Assembly: GCA_036426205.1 (NCBI GenBank)
Contig: CM071568.1
Span: 217,859,123 to 217,923,122 of the forward strand
Direction: 5' to 3'
DNA: 64,000 bases
Source of the DNA: Ascaphus truei
Lineage: Eukaryota; Chordata; Amphibia; Anura; Ascaphidae
Each line of letters starts with the position of its first letter. Position 1 is the stretch's first letter. Of the stretch, positions 10,571 through 18,870 are shown one piece after another. A program made the translations under genes and the position numbers. The notes below the pieces were generated by a model. It saw nothing but the letters and a program-made list of their open reading frames with translations, ran no database searches and was not told the DNA's origin.

Positions 10571-10618
10571 CCTGCCCTACGTGTTTCGTGGACGTTACTC
10601 CACTTCCTCAGGGACTGG
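10571..10618 (-). ncRNA. Hammerhead-ribozyme-like motif, minus strand
   Basis: Minus-strand order: stem I strand CAGUCC, core CUGAGGA (fits CUGANGA), one extra A, stem II GUGGA-GUAACG-UCCAC with five perfect pairs, core GAAAC, minimal stem III with triplet ACGUA, then GGGCAGG pairing with most of stem I. The only clear departure from the consensus is the extra A before stem II, also seen in the other forward motifs here, so it may be a lineage feature. Confidence 0.55.
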
Positions 10619-11259
10619 GAATTACATCATTTTTTGAAGGGGTTTCTTAAAACTTTTTAAAAATGACATTTATCATTTTGTTCCTCAATTATCAACATCA
10701 ATTCTATATTTTTACAAATTAATTTTTATTTTTATTTTCTTATATATTCTAACATTTATTATATGTTATCTCTATATGTCGTGAGATTATTGGCAGATAT
10801 ATTCTATCTTTGTTGATATTGATTTATTTTTTGCCTTTATGGTTGTCTTTGGTTGTATCACACAGTATAACTTCGTTCATTCAGCTTATGGGTAAATAAT
10901 GTTTATATTTTCATATACTATATGTTGGGCTCTTTTTTTCAATAGTTCATGTATTTTGAGTTATAGGTGGTGCTTTCTTATTGTTTTTATTTCTTTTGAT
11001 TCTTTTGTTTCTGTACCTGCATTTACATGCCTCTTTTTCGTTTACCTTTTTATCATTTAATTTGTTTGTATGTTATGTCTATTTACTCATTCCAGTGATT
11101 CGCTCGGGGGTTCCTTCCTCCCTTTAGTTCTGCCCCTCTAGCCTTTGTTTTCATCCGGGTCCTCATGTGGGTCCCGCTTGGATTGACGGGGAGGACGTGA
11201 CACGAGGGGCGGGACATCTCGCTGAGCTATATCCAGGAAGAAACCAGTCAAATGTCTTA

Positions 11260-11303
11260 CTCTTTGTCAAAGCGCTGCAAAAGCATTAAACGCGTTAGAG
11301 GAA
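11260..11303 (+). ncRNA. Decayed hammerhead-like motif in PLE 3' end
   Basis: Stem I CUCU/AGAG, core-like UUGUCAA plus A, stem II GCGCU ... AGCAU (partial), AAAC and triplet GCGUU. Several core bases differ from CUGANGA and GAAA, so it is probably inactive. Its position near the PLE end matches the motif at 28,508 in the second PLE. Confidence 0.4.
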
Positions 11304-11449
11304 CACTTTGCCCTCACCTGTATGTTAATATGTGTCATTTCGATGGATTAAACCTTGTTTTTACGGTACATCATCGTTTGGTCCCCGCTTTTTGCTGCTG
11401 TGCTTTTCTGGTTCCCTGCGTCCATCCGGATCAACAAGGAACTCCCAAT

Positions 11450-12032
11450 CTACCGACCCGGGAGGCCTAACCACCCACCCGGGAGGCTACTATACCCACC
11501 CTCTACCCATTGATTGGCACAGTGGTACATCATACCAATATAATATGGGCATGATACACTATAGCAATCAATGGGCAACCTAAAAAAAATCGACATGCCC
11601 AAAAATACACAACAATCAAAGAAATACACACGCACCTAATCATCACAAGAATAGAAGAACTAAAAAGCTTAAACTACACATCAATAAAATTAATTTAACA
11701 CCAAAACAGCAAAAATAATAAAAATTATGTAAACCCAACACACAAGAATACAATTAAATAAACACCTAACAACAGAACAATAAAAGAAATTAAACAGCTA
11801 ACCAACAAAACAATTAAATAAATTAAACCCTTAACCAATCCTAAAATGTAATAAAAATAAGCCCTACAAATACATAAAAATTTAGTCAAAACAATAAACA
11901 TAAATAGAAAAAATAACAATCAATTCACAACAAGCATTTGACAAAAAATGCATTGTCTGTCACTGTATTTATCTGTAAGCGGCACAGATAAATACATTGG
12001 CAGTCAATGGGCAAGCAAAAACATAAAAAGAA
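11450..12032. repeat. Foldback element copy 2, left arm
   Basis: The arm pairs with the right arm at 12,296-12,620: for example attgattggcacagtggtac against gtaccactgtgccaatcagt, and atttatctgt ... cattggcagtcaatgggcaa against ttgcccattgactgctaatg. The interior includes A-rich sequence with no ORF of substance. The start repeats the string found just upstream of the PLE, which suggests the PLE was inserted in this arm. Confidence 0.75.
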
Positions 12033-12295
12033 GATGCCGACGTGTCAACATCCGTTTTGGATTTAACATGGGGTATATTGGATTACAAGTAAAGAAGATG
12101 GAAGAAAAGAAGAAAATTATGCAAGATGAAGATGGAAGAAGATGAATAGAGGGCAGCGGATTGCAGAGTATGACGTCGTGGGTGGAGAGCTTCCTCATAT
12201 GCCGGGATTCGGAGGGTGAAGACTTCTAGAGGTAAGACAAATATTGAATGTATGTAATTTTATTTTTTTCAGGTTTTTTTATTGTATTTTTTTAT
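12033..12295. repeat. Foldback element copy 2, central loop
   Basis: A 260-bp unique core between the arms: gaaga-rich on the plus strand, then a segment ggattcggagggtgaagac, an aggtaagac donor-like site at about 12,230 and a T-rich tract ending ttttttcagg at about 12,274. The counterpart at 52,595-52,735 keeps the donor-like and acceptor-like sites in the same order. No protein frame is shared. Confidence 0.5.
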
Positions 12296-12960
12296 TTTTA
12301 TGTTTTTGCTTGCCCATTGACTGCTAATGTATTTATCTGTGCCCCTTTGGGGTACAGATAAATACAGTGACAGACAATTCATTTTTTGGCAAAACCTTGT
12401 TTTGAATTAATAGTTATTTTTTCTATTTCTGTTTATTGTTTAGACATAATTATTGTGTATTTTTGGGCCTGTTAATTTTTTTTATGTTGCCCATTGACTG
12501 CTATTTTGACTTATCATGCCCATATTATATGGGTATGATGTACCACTGTGCCAATCAGTGGGTAGAGGGTGGGGTACTTGTGCCAGAGTGGGTCGTTAGG
12601 CCTAATGGGTGAGTAGCGAGGGAGGGTGGGTTACTTAATTACTAGCGGTTATTAACCGCTAAGTTGTTTAAGGTGTTAGGGGCCATTAGATTGTATTTTT
12701 ATTGTTCTGTTCCTGCTAACGGAGGACATGAAGCATGGTGATGAGGACGCCCTTGACCCTGGCAGGGGTAAATAGAATTGTTATTTACTTTATGCTGCTG
12801 TATACTGTTTTATTTATAATTGGCAAATGCACTATAATCCCTACCTGGATAATAGTATTTTTTGCCCATTACTGTACTGTGTGTTGGGGGGGTTGTTGTG
12901 GTAGAGGAGGTGGGTATTAGTGTTGTTTTTTATGTTTATTGGGGGTAGAGGGATTGGGTG
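12296..12960. repeat. Foldback element copy 2, right arm and flanking module
   Basis: Inverted partner of the left arm up to about 12,620. Beyond it the sequence continues into the flanking module (tagcggttattaaccgcta palindrome, taaggtgttagggg, gatgaggacgccctt, ggcaaatgcactataatcc), which is the inverted counterpart of 331-770 and 50,530-50,760. This outer part has no adjacent left-arm counterpart, probably because the PLE and its flank now lie there. Confidence 0.7.
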
Positions 12961-13204
12961 AAGGAGGTAATTGCCTCAAGGGGAGGTGCTTAGGCCTTCC
13001 AGGGGGTAGCAGGACTGGTTAACTCCTTCATTACCATTGCATTTTCCACTGCTATGGTAATGAAGGGGTTAAATTCTTCAGAAACCTTACCGGCAGGCCT
13101 AACCACCCTCCCCGGGGCTACTACCCCCTTCATCCACCCCCTCTTTAACCAATAAACAGGCTATTGTAGGTAATGAAGCTGTTTTAATAAAAATGTAAAT
13201 ATTA
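12961..13204. repeat. Foldback-family tail with small hairpin
   Basis: Includes a hairpin at about 13,019-13,073 whose arms read ccttcattaccat and atggtaatgaagg. The rest (cctaaccaccctccccggggctactaccccc) resembles other foldback flanks. No gene. Confidence 0.5.
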
Positions 13205-13465
13205 GTGTACGTGAGCAGGTGGTCTCCAGAGCAGAACCGCATTGATTTCAGGTCCAGGACCCCTTGCTTCCCAAGATATAGGCCTCATTATGTGGTGACG
13301 GTATCCCTATGTCTTTAAATGTCCCATGTCACGTGACCGGGATATTTCAATGCATAGGAGATACCGGCACTCTATAACAGGGCCTGTATCTCGAGAAGCA
13401 AGGGGTCCCCGGACCAAAAATCAATGCGGTTCTGCTCCGGAGACCCCCTGGTCATGGTCACTAGT
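13205..13465. repeat. Palindromic foldback MITE, complete copy
   Basis: Left arm about 13,216-13,290 and right arm about 13,381-13,447 are inverted copies (ggtctccagagcagaaccgc against gcggttctgctccggagacc; ccccttgctt against aagcaagggg). The loop carries gtcacgtgac, a perfect palindrome. A second copy of the left arm and loop is at 54,740-54,896, where it runs into the assembly gap. Confidence 0.8.
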
Positions 13466-13955
13466 ATTTAAATTTTTATTAAAACACTGATCCCTGGCGA
13501 GATATGTACAGGGAGAGGCGGCTCTCTCTGTGCAGCTCGCAGCAGATCGCACAGTGAGAAAGTTGAGAGAGGTTGAGATTAGTTTTTCTGCCTCGCCGAC
13601 CACTTTCTGCATTTTCCCACCGCACGATTTGAGTTGGGTTCAGATTCTTTATGAATACCATGATAACTCAACTGACAAACAGTACGGCGAGAGTATGCCA
13701 AACTCTGCGATGTAGCTGCGAACTAATCAAGGCTACTAGAATAGGCCCTATACTTTACAGAGGAGCATACCTACTACAAGCATTAGCCTCCTTATCAAGC
13801 TGGTTGTCAGCTGTCTCAGCTTACTGATTGCCAACTATTCTTACTGGTTTAACCTTCTGATTGCTGGATGAAGGACTCAGATGTATGTTTCCCAGGCATA
13901 ATTATCAGTACCTGACTTCACCCTGTTACACGACCCTTGAGATACTCCACTCCAC
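13466..13955. other. Non-coding DNA, nothing recognised
   Basis: Short frames only. The segment lies between the foldback MITE and the recognisable CR1 RT and may contain decayed CR1 3' sequence, but I cannot show it. Confidence 0.3.
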
Positions 13956-14202
13956 TCATAACTTTAGCCCACCTGAAAAGGTTCCATTTATGACAACTCT
14001 CTGTTTTCTATCCTTCGACCGGCTTTCAATCCAGGTGCAAATATTTTTACTTTGTCTAATTTCCTTTATTTTGTACACTAACTTCTTGTGTGGCGCTGTG
14101 TCAAAAGCCTTTGCAAAATCTAAGTAGACCACATCAACTGCATTACCCAAGTCTAAATTCCTACTTACGTCTTCAAAGAAACTAATAAGGTTTGTTTGGC
14201 AT
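13956..14202 (-). pseudogene. CR1-type LINE reverse transcriptase, distal fragment
   Basis: The minus-strand frame 13,956-14,150 contains VDVVYLDFAKAFDTAPHKKL and later KDRKQRVVINGTFSG, the RT palm region of CR1-like LINEs (the usual form is DFxKAFDTVPH). It continues the fragment at 18,871-19,300, from which it is separated by the LTR element. Sequence CATTACC towards 14,202 keeps the same strand. The element is truncated at its 3' side near 13,956. In an active element the RT copies RNA at a nicked genomic site; this copy is broken. Confidence 0.85.
14198..14202. repeat. Target-site duplication GGCAT, left copy
   Basis: The five bases before the 5' LTR are GGCAT and are repeated exactly at 18,871-18,875 after the 3' LTR. 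Five-base duplications are usual for Ty3/gypsy-type integrases. Confidence 0.9.
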
Positions 14203-14776
14203 TGTAACAGGGGAGTTATCCCTGTTCAGGTAATGTACCTCTAATCCAGCAGTGTGGTGGTTAACTGCTGGTAGTCAATTTAAAAACACCACCTGCCTGA
14301 TTAGATGGCCTAGAAAAGCCTGTCTTTTGAGACAGGAAGTGAGACTCCTTAACTCACACCTGAGCTGAACTTGGAGACAAACAGCCTTGAGCCCTGCCAG
14401 AAGAAACAGCAGAGCTGCTTTCAAGACACAGGGGAAACTTCTAAACCTGAATGCTGAAACACCCTGAGGAAAAGGGAGCTGAACCAGGGACAGAGGAGTT
14501 TTTCCCTCCAAACCACAAGGAACAGATAAGACTTTCATTTATGAGACTTCTTATATCTGCTTAATTCATGCTATATGGTTGGGGCTGGGAGACATGCTTA
14601 TCTAAGGGAGCTGTGAACTGCATAGTATTTCACTAGAAATACTCCCAAGTGAATAAAAGCTTTGTTTACCCCTTTTTGGATGGTTTCCTGATGTTAAGGA
14701 AACAGGCGCAATAAAAGGCTTATTTAATTTCATTTTAATCAGTCTCCCTTGCATACCTCTGTGAGTGTCCGCCTAC
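14203..14776 (+). mobile_element. 5' long terminal repeat of the coiled-coil LTR element
   Basis: Begins TGTAACAGGGG and ends CCGCCTACA. It aligns with 18,359-18,870 with about a dozen substitutions by eye (roughly 2 percent). The 5' LTR has about 64 bp near its start that the 3' LTR lacks. The 3' half contains gaataaaagc and cgcaataaaagg polyadenylation-type signals at about 14,652 and 14,709. Confidence 0.93.
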
Positions 14777-14779
14777 ATA

Positions 14780-14796
14780 TGGTGTCCGAAGTGGGA
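14780..14796 (+). promoter_or_regulatory. Primer binding site, tRNA-Leu type
   Basis: TGGTGTCCGAAGTGGGA lies three bases past the 5' LTR. It differs at one position from the usual tRNA-Leu-complementary site TGGTGTCAGAAGTGGGA. It marks where minus-strand DNA synthesis of the element would be primed. Confidence 0.8.
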
Positions 14797-15680
14797 CGAG
14801 AGGTGGTCTTTGAAGTTAGAAAGGACCAGAGATTTGTTCTGTGAAATTTTTTAATGCTTTTTGCCTACAAACATTTTGAGCAACTTTAAAAAAAAAAAAA
14901 TCTCATGCAGCAGAGATCAGAGTTAAAGTGATACACACCACTGCACTGAAACTTACAAAACCACAAATGGACTCTTTTCCCCAATCCCAAGAGGAGAGAG
15001 AGAGAGACTGCTGAAGCAGGGAAAACCTTATTTGCCGATCACAATAAAGTGTAATATGGTCATTGAAATAGGGGGTTTGCATTCCAGCCATAGTAGGGTT
15101 CAAGAAGTGAGTTAGCCCTTGAAAGGGATAGGCGTTTGTTATTTTCAAATGTTTAGCTGAAGCAGTGAATACAGATGGTGACCCATGAGCGGTACTGATT
15201 CTGCAAGTAAAGGCTGCCACACCGCATAGGACTACCAGTTGTGAATGGAGTATATGCAGAAAAATTTGAAAATTGATGCAAGACTGTGCTGAAGCAGGGG
15301 AATTTTCAGTAAACAAGTGCTGAGGGTAAAATTGCCTAATAGAAAAAAAGGAATTGCTGAACGGTGTAAAAGGTATCCCAAAGTGTGAAGAGTGAATGTC
15401 ATAATACTCAAAGTTGAGACTCAAACAGAAAATCACATTATTTGGCTGAAGCAGACAGATTGCACCTAGCAAGTAAATGGTGTAAAGCAAACAGAATTTT
15501 TACCTACCAACTACACATTCAGCATACCTAATGAGAGATTACACCTAGCAAGGTCATGGTGTAAAGCAAATAGACGTATTTACCTAGTAACTGCACATCT
15601 TGTATACCTGATAAGAGAAAATGCATGCACTGCACTGCTGATATTGTAAAACTTACCCAAGAAAGAAAAAGTCTACAGAG
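14797..15680 (+). mobile_element. Leader region of the LTR element
   Basis: About 0.9 kb without a plausible sense ORF. It contains scattered gctgaagcag strings (about 15,012, 15,290, 15,440) and a tandem duplication of roughly 75 bp (about 15,459-15,533 and 15,536-15,612, sharing cacctagcaag and tggtgtaaagcaaa). A 195-codon antisense frame (14,903-15,490) has no recognisable motif. The leader could hold the packaging signal; that is inference. Confidence 0.6.
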
Positions 15681-15971
15681 ATGCCTGTGAGAGCTACGAC
15701 CTCTACAAGCAAAATATGCCCACCTGTTGGACTACCACAATTGGGGGTTCTAGCAAATACAGTGGCAACAGCTGCAATAGCGCCTCCTGAGGTCAGGAAG
15801 AAAATTACACCTGATAGCCTAAAAATGGAGGACAAGATTCAGTGTTCCTGTAATGAACCCTACCCCACGGAAAAGTGGCCCTTCCAGTCCAATAAAGAGA
15901 AAAACATCTCTTACGGGGAACCCAAACCGAGAATACCCACAAAACACCTCAAGAATGGTGGAGGTGCCTGA
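15681..15971 (+). CDS. Small ORF upstream of the coiled-coil ORF, possible displaced N-terminus
   Basis: A 96-codon frame starting with ATG at 15,681. It begins MPVRATTSTSKICPP and contains a short alanine/valine-rich segment, then a polar, lysine-rich part with the pair CSC. No family is recognised. The large coiled-coil frame is open from 15,896, in another phase, so the two overlap by about 75 bp with no in-frame ATG at the start of the second. Either a frameshift (programmed, mutational or a sequence error) joins them, or this is an independent leader ORF. It lies in the position where gag would start in an ordinary LTR element. Confidence 0.45.
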   Translation: MPVRATTSTSKICPPVGLPQLGVLANTVATAAIAPPEVRKKITPDSLKMEDKIQCSCNEPYPTEKWPFQSNKEKNISYGEPKPRIPTKHLKNGGGA

Positions 15972-16075
15972 ACTCGGCACAAACCGAAAAGACCGCTCCC
16001 TTTGATGACGAATATGATCAGCAGGAGAAAGAGCGGGAGCAGTGGATCACCAAATATTTCCATCAGCTATTACAG

Positions 16076-18208
16076 TTGCAAGAAAAGCATGGTGGATCCA
16101 GTGACGCTGCTAAAATTTCAAATGAAGATGGAGACCCCAGTATCCCTGAAGGGACGGTGTCATCCAAATCAAAAAGGCAGAAAAAGAAAAAGAAAAGCGG
16201 TTCTTCACTTACCGTGGAAGGGACAGACATGTCCGCAGATCCTGTGGAGGAAAAGGGGGGCCGAGTTGCCATGCAGCCTAGAGAAAATGGAGAATTCGTC
16301 CCGCGGTTAACCGAATATCCAGAGGGCCCAAGGCAGAAGTCGTGTACCCCAAAGAAGTGTCTGTCCGGTGCCAACAGTGAGCTACCCTCAACAAACCATC
16401 CCAGGGAAGCGGAGCCAGAACCAGTGAGTGTCGATCCCTTGACCAGCCCTGAGGATGCCCTGAAAAATGCCAGGCGTGACTGTGATATACTCCGTGAACA
16501 ATTGAAACAAAAGAAAGATGGTTACGCGGAGCTACTGAAAAATAACGTGAAGCTACAGGAACATGTGCTCGCAATGTACTCTGCCGCCAGGACAGGAATG
16601 GACGATCTCAAGACTGAGCTAGATACTGCAAATGCTACTATTTCTGCCATTGATGAAAAGCAGAGCCAATCTGATATAATGATGACTCAGCTGAAGCGGA
16701 AGTGTGAGGAGGCACTAAAGCAGATGACAGTCTTTCAGCAAGAGGTTCACACTCTTCGCGTAGAGCTGAATGCCTCACAACAGGAGGTCAACAATGTCCG
16801 GACAGAGGTGGACGTATCTCAGAAAGAGTTTCAGACACTCCGCAGAGCACTGGATGCCTCACATCATGAGACCAACAGCTTCCACACAGATCTGGAAGTT
16901 TCCAGAAAGGAACTACACAGTCTCACTGAGGAGCTGGACATATCTAAAGAAACTATTGTCAATCTTGATACAGATCTCAAAGTCTCCCAGAAGGAGCTTC
17001 AGACCCTCAACCTAGAGAAGGAAGTCTCACGCCAGGAGACTGTCATTCTCAAAGCAGATGTGCGTAAATGGAAAGAGGACTGCAAAGAGGCCCTGAATAT
17101 TACAGAGACTGAAAAAGGAGAAAATTCAAGATTAAAAAGAGAAAACTTAAAACTGAAAGAAGAAAGTTTTCAGTTGACAGACGAAGTCAAGGAAAAGAAT
17201 GAAAAGGTGCACGAGCTTAAGGAAATAAATAGACTTTTGGAAGGTGAGAAGTTTGAAGCAGAGCACAGACTGCAGAACCAACTGCAAGGCCTGCGTACGC
17301 ACCTTGAGGAGAAGCAGCAAACTCTGCAGGAAGAAAATCTGCAGGCTGTTAAAGAAATTCAAGTACTGCAGGTAGGTCTGATGACCCATTATGTCCCTGC
17401 AAAGCAGCATGAGAAACTGAAGGCTACCCTGAGCATCACCAAAGCATCGCTAGAGGCCAAGCTTAGAACTCAGGTGACCCGGCACAAAAGGGAGCACAAG
17501 AAGGTCCAGAAACTAAAACAAGTAACTGTGGACCGAGCAAAGAAATTCATAGTGCTTCACAATGCAATAAAAATGTGGAAGCAAGCTCAGAGAAAGCAAA
17601 GCATGCAGATAAATTCCCTGACAAGAGACTTGCAAGACGCACTCAAAAAACAGGGATCTCTCGCGGATGAGATTACAGTCCTACAAGGACAAGTATTGAC
17701 CCTGACTAAGCGTCAGTATCCCACAGCCTCAAAAACCCATGAAGACAAGGGTACAGTGAGAGCTGAGAATACCGCTTATGTGAAAGACAAGGTTGCAAAA
17801 TTTGAACCACCTAAACAAGCACTAGCAAAACCTTCAGCCACCCAACAGGCAACAAAAGAAGGTACACGTGCTGAATCAAAACCAGAAGAATCCTTAGCTG
17901 ATGAAGCTGAAAAGATGGGACATTCTCTGGAAGTGGGTGTGGAATTGCAACTTAACCCCAAAGAGGCTGAACTAGCAACCCCATTGAGTGGGAAATGGGC
18001 AGAGAGACAGCTTCAAGAGCGGAAAACTCAAAGGGCTGTTTTTAAACGCTCTGCAACTGCTGCCATACAGTATGCCTACAATAAGACGAGCACCCGACGC
18101 GAGGGAAATCTCATGACCGCACATGTAGCAAAAAGACTATACTTAGAAAAAGTCCTCCTCGAGCGACTGAGGAGTGCTGATCTCAAGCACCTTCAGGAGG
18201 AGACATGA
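16076..18208 (+). CDS. Coiled-coil protein carried by an LTR element, function unknown
   Basis: The only large intact frame in the window, 710 codons from a TTG at 16,076. The frame is open upstream to 15,896, but the first in-frame ATG is at 16,229 (residue 52), giving 659 residues. Residues 33-40 are KRQKKKKK, a possible nuclear signal. About residues 125-545 are almost continuous heptad-rich coiled coil. Residues 231-328 are seven tandem 14-residue repeats of the form [LV]-x-[VAI]-S-x-x-E-x(6)-[DE]. Residues 550-640 are polar and probably disordered; the last 70 are basic and helix-prone (KRSATAAIQYAYNK). I see no CCHC knuckle, protease DTG/DSG, RT YxDD or integrase motif. It occupies the gag position of a young LTR element, so it may be a divergent coiled-coil Gag, or a captured host gene. 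I cannot decide from the sequence. Confidence 0.75.
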   Translation: MQEKHGGSSDAAKISNEDGDPSIPEGTVSSKSKRQKKKKKSGSSLTVEGTDMSADPVEEKGGRVAMQPRENGEFVPRLTEYPEGPRQKSCTPKKCLSGANSELPSTNHPREAEPEPVSVDPLTSPEDALKNARRDCDILREQLKQKKDGYAELLKNNVKLQEHVLAMYSAARTGMDDLKTELDTANATISAIDEKQSQSDIMMTQLKRKCEEALKQMTVFQQEVHTLRVELNASQQEVNNVRTEVDVSQKEFQTLRRALDASHHETNSFHTDLEVSRKELHSLTEELDISKETIVNLDTDLKVSQKELQTLNLEKEVSRQETVILKADVRKWKEDCKEALNITETEKGENSRLKRENLKLKEESFQLTDEVKEKNEKVHELKEINRLLEGEKFEAEHRLQNQLQGLRTHLEEKQQTLQEENLQAVKEIQVLQVGLMTHYVPAKQHEKLKATLSITKASLEAKLRTQVTRHKREHKKVQKLKQVTVDRAKKFIVLHNAIKMWKQAQRKQSMQINSLTRDLQDALKKQGSLADEITVLQGQVLTLTKRQYPTASKTHEDKGTVRAENTAYVKDKVAKFEPPKQALAKPSATQQATKEGTRAESKPEESLADEAEKMGHSLEVGVELQLNPKEAELATPLSGKWAERQLQERKTQRAVFKRSATAAIQYAYNKTSTRREGNLMTAHVAKRLYLEKVLLERLRSADLKHLQEET
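16766..17059 (+). repeat. Seven 42-bp (14-residue) in-frame repeats
   Basis: Protein-level repeats of exactly 14 residues start at residues 231, 245, 259, 273, 287, 301 and 315 of the coiled-coil ORF (for example VDVSQKEFQTLRRA and LKVSQKELQTLNLE). Two heptads per unit keep the coiled-coil register. At the DNA level the units are diverged, so the array is older than the LTR copies. Confidence 0.85.
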
Positions 18209-18258
18209 ATAAACTGGAGAAAGGTATCCAATCCCAGCAGGACTGAGGGTTCTCTTCC

Positions 18259-18313
18259 TCCATCCACTCTCATTCAAGTCGCACAGATATCTAGAATGAG
18301 AGTGGAAGGATGG
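18259..18313 (+). other. Stem-loop between ORF stop and polypurine tract
   Basis: Arms ccatccactctcattc (about 18,261-18,276) and gaatgagagtggaaggatgg (about 18,294-18,313) pair with few mismatches across a 17-nt loop. Its location in the 3' untranslated RNA would suit an RNA export or packaging element, but this is only inference. Confidence 0.5.
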
Positions 18314-18344
18314 GCTTTGGCCGTGGCAAGCCCGAGCTTCCCAC

Positions 18345-18358
18345 AAACAGGGGAGGTA
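18345..18358 (+). promoter_or_regulatory. Polypurine tract
   Basis: AAACAGGGGAGG immediately before the TG of the 3' LTR. This is the expected position of the plus-strand primer for an LTR element. Confidence 0.75.
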
Positions 18359-18870
18359 TGTAACAGGGGAGTTAACAAACACCACCTGCCTGATTAGATG
18401 GCTTAGAAAAGCCTGTCTTTTGAGACAGGAAGTGAGACTCCTTAGCTCACACCTGAGCTGAACTTGGAGACAAACAGTCTTGAGCCCTGCCAGAAGAAAC
18501 AGCAGAGCTGCTTTCAAGACACAGGGGAAACTTCTAAACCTGAATGCTGACACACCCTGAGGAAAAGGGAGCTGAACCAGGGACAGAGAAGATTTTCCCT
18601 CCAAACCACAAGGAACAGATAAGACTTTCATTTATGAGACTTCTTATATCTGCTTAATTCATGCTATATATTTGGGGCTGGGAGACATGCTTATCTAAGG
18701 GAGCTGTGAACTGCATAGTATTTCACTAGAAATACTCCCAAGTGAATAAAAGCTTTGTTTACCCCTTTTTGGATGGTTTCCTGATGTTAAGGAAACAGGC
18801 GCAATAAAAGGCTTATTTAATTTCACTATAATCAGTCTCCCTTGCATACCTCTGTGAGCGTCCGCCTACA
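18359..18870 (+). mobile_element. 3' long terminal repeat of the coiled-coil LTR element
   Basis: TGTAACAGGGG to CCGCCTACA, 512 bp, same orientation as 14,203-14,776. It lacks about 64 bp present near the start of the 5' LTR. Followed by the right target duplication GGCAT (18,871-18,875). Confidence 0.93.

Larger units (their letters stand above)
10031..11440 (+). repeat. PLE 3' untranslated region and terminal repeat, with inserted inverted fragment
   Basis: AT-rich 3' part of the PLE. Roughly 10,060-10,620 looks like a foreign fragment, because it carries a hammerhead-like motif in the opposite orientation (10,571-10,618) followed by GC-rich sequence. From 10,621 the sequence is plain AT-rich 3' UTR. 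Near the end is a forward hammerhead-like motif at 11,260-11,303, about 140 bp before the probable element end; PLE terminal repeats commonly carry such ribozymes. An ORF at 10,080-10,475 spans unrelated parts and is not supported. Confidence 0.55.

Noticed and set aside
14903..15490. 195-codon antisense frame in the leader of the LTR element
   Set aside because: Lies opposite to the element, has no recognisable domain, is rich in F, S and L as expected for the complement of A-rich DNA, and crosses the leader's internal tandem duplication.
16076..18208. Interpretation of the coiled-coil ORF as a host myosin/golgin-like exon
   Set aside because: It is bounded precisely by LTRs, primer site, polypurine tract and target duplications, so it belongs to the element in its present form. 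Host origin in the past remains possible.
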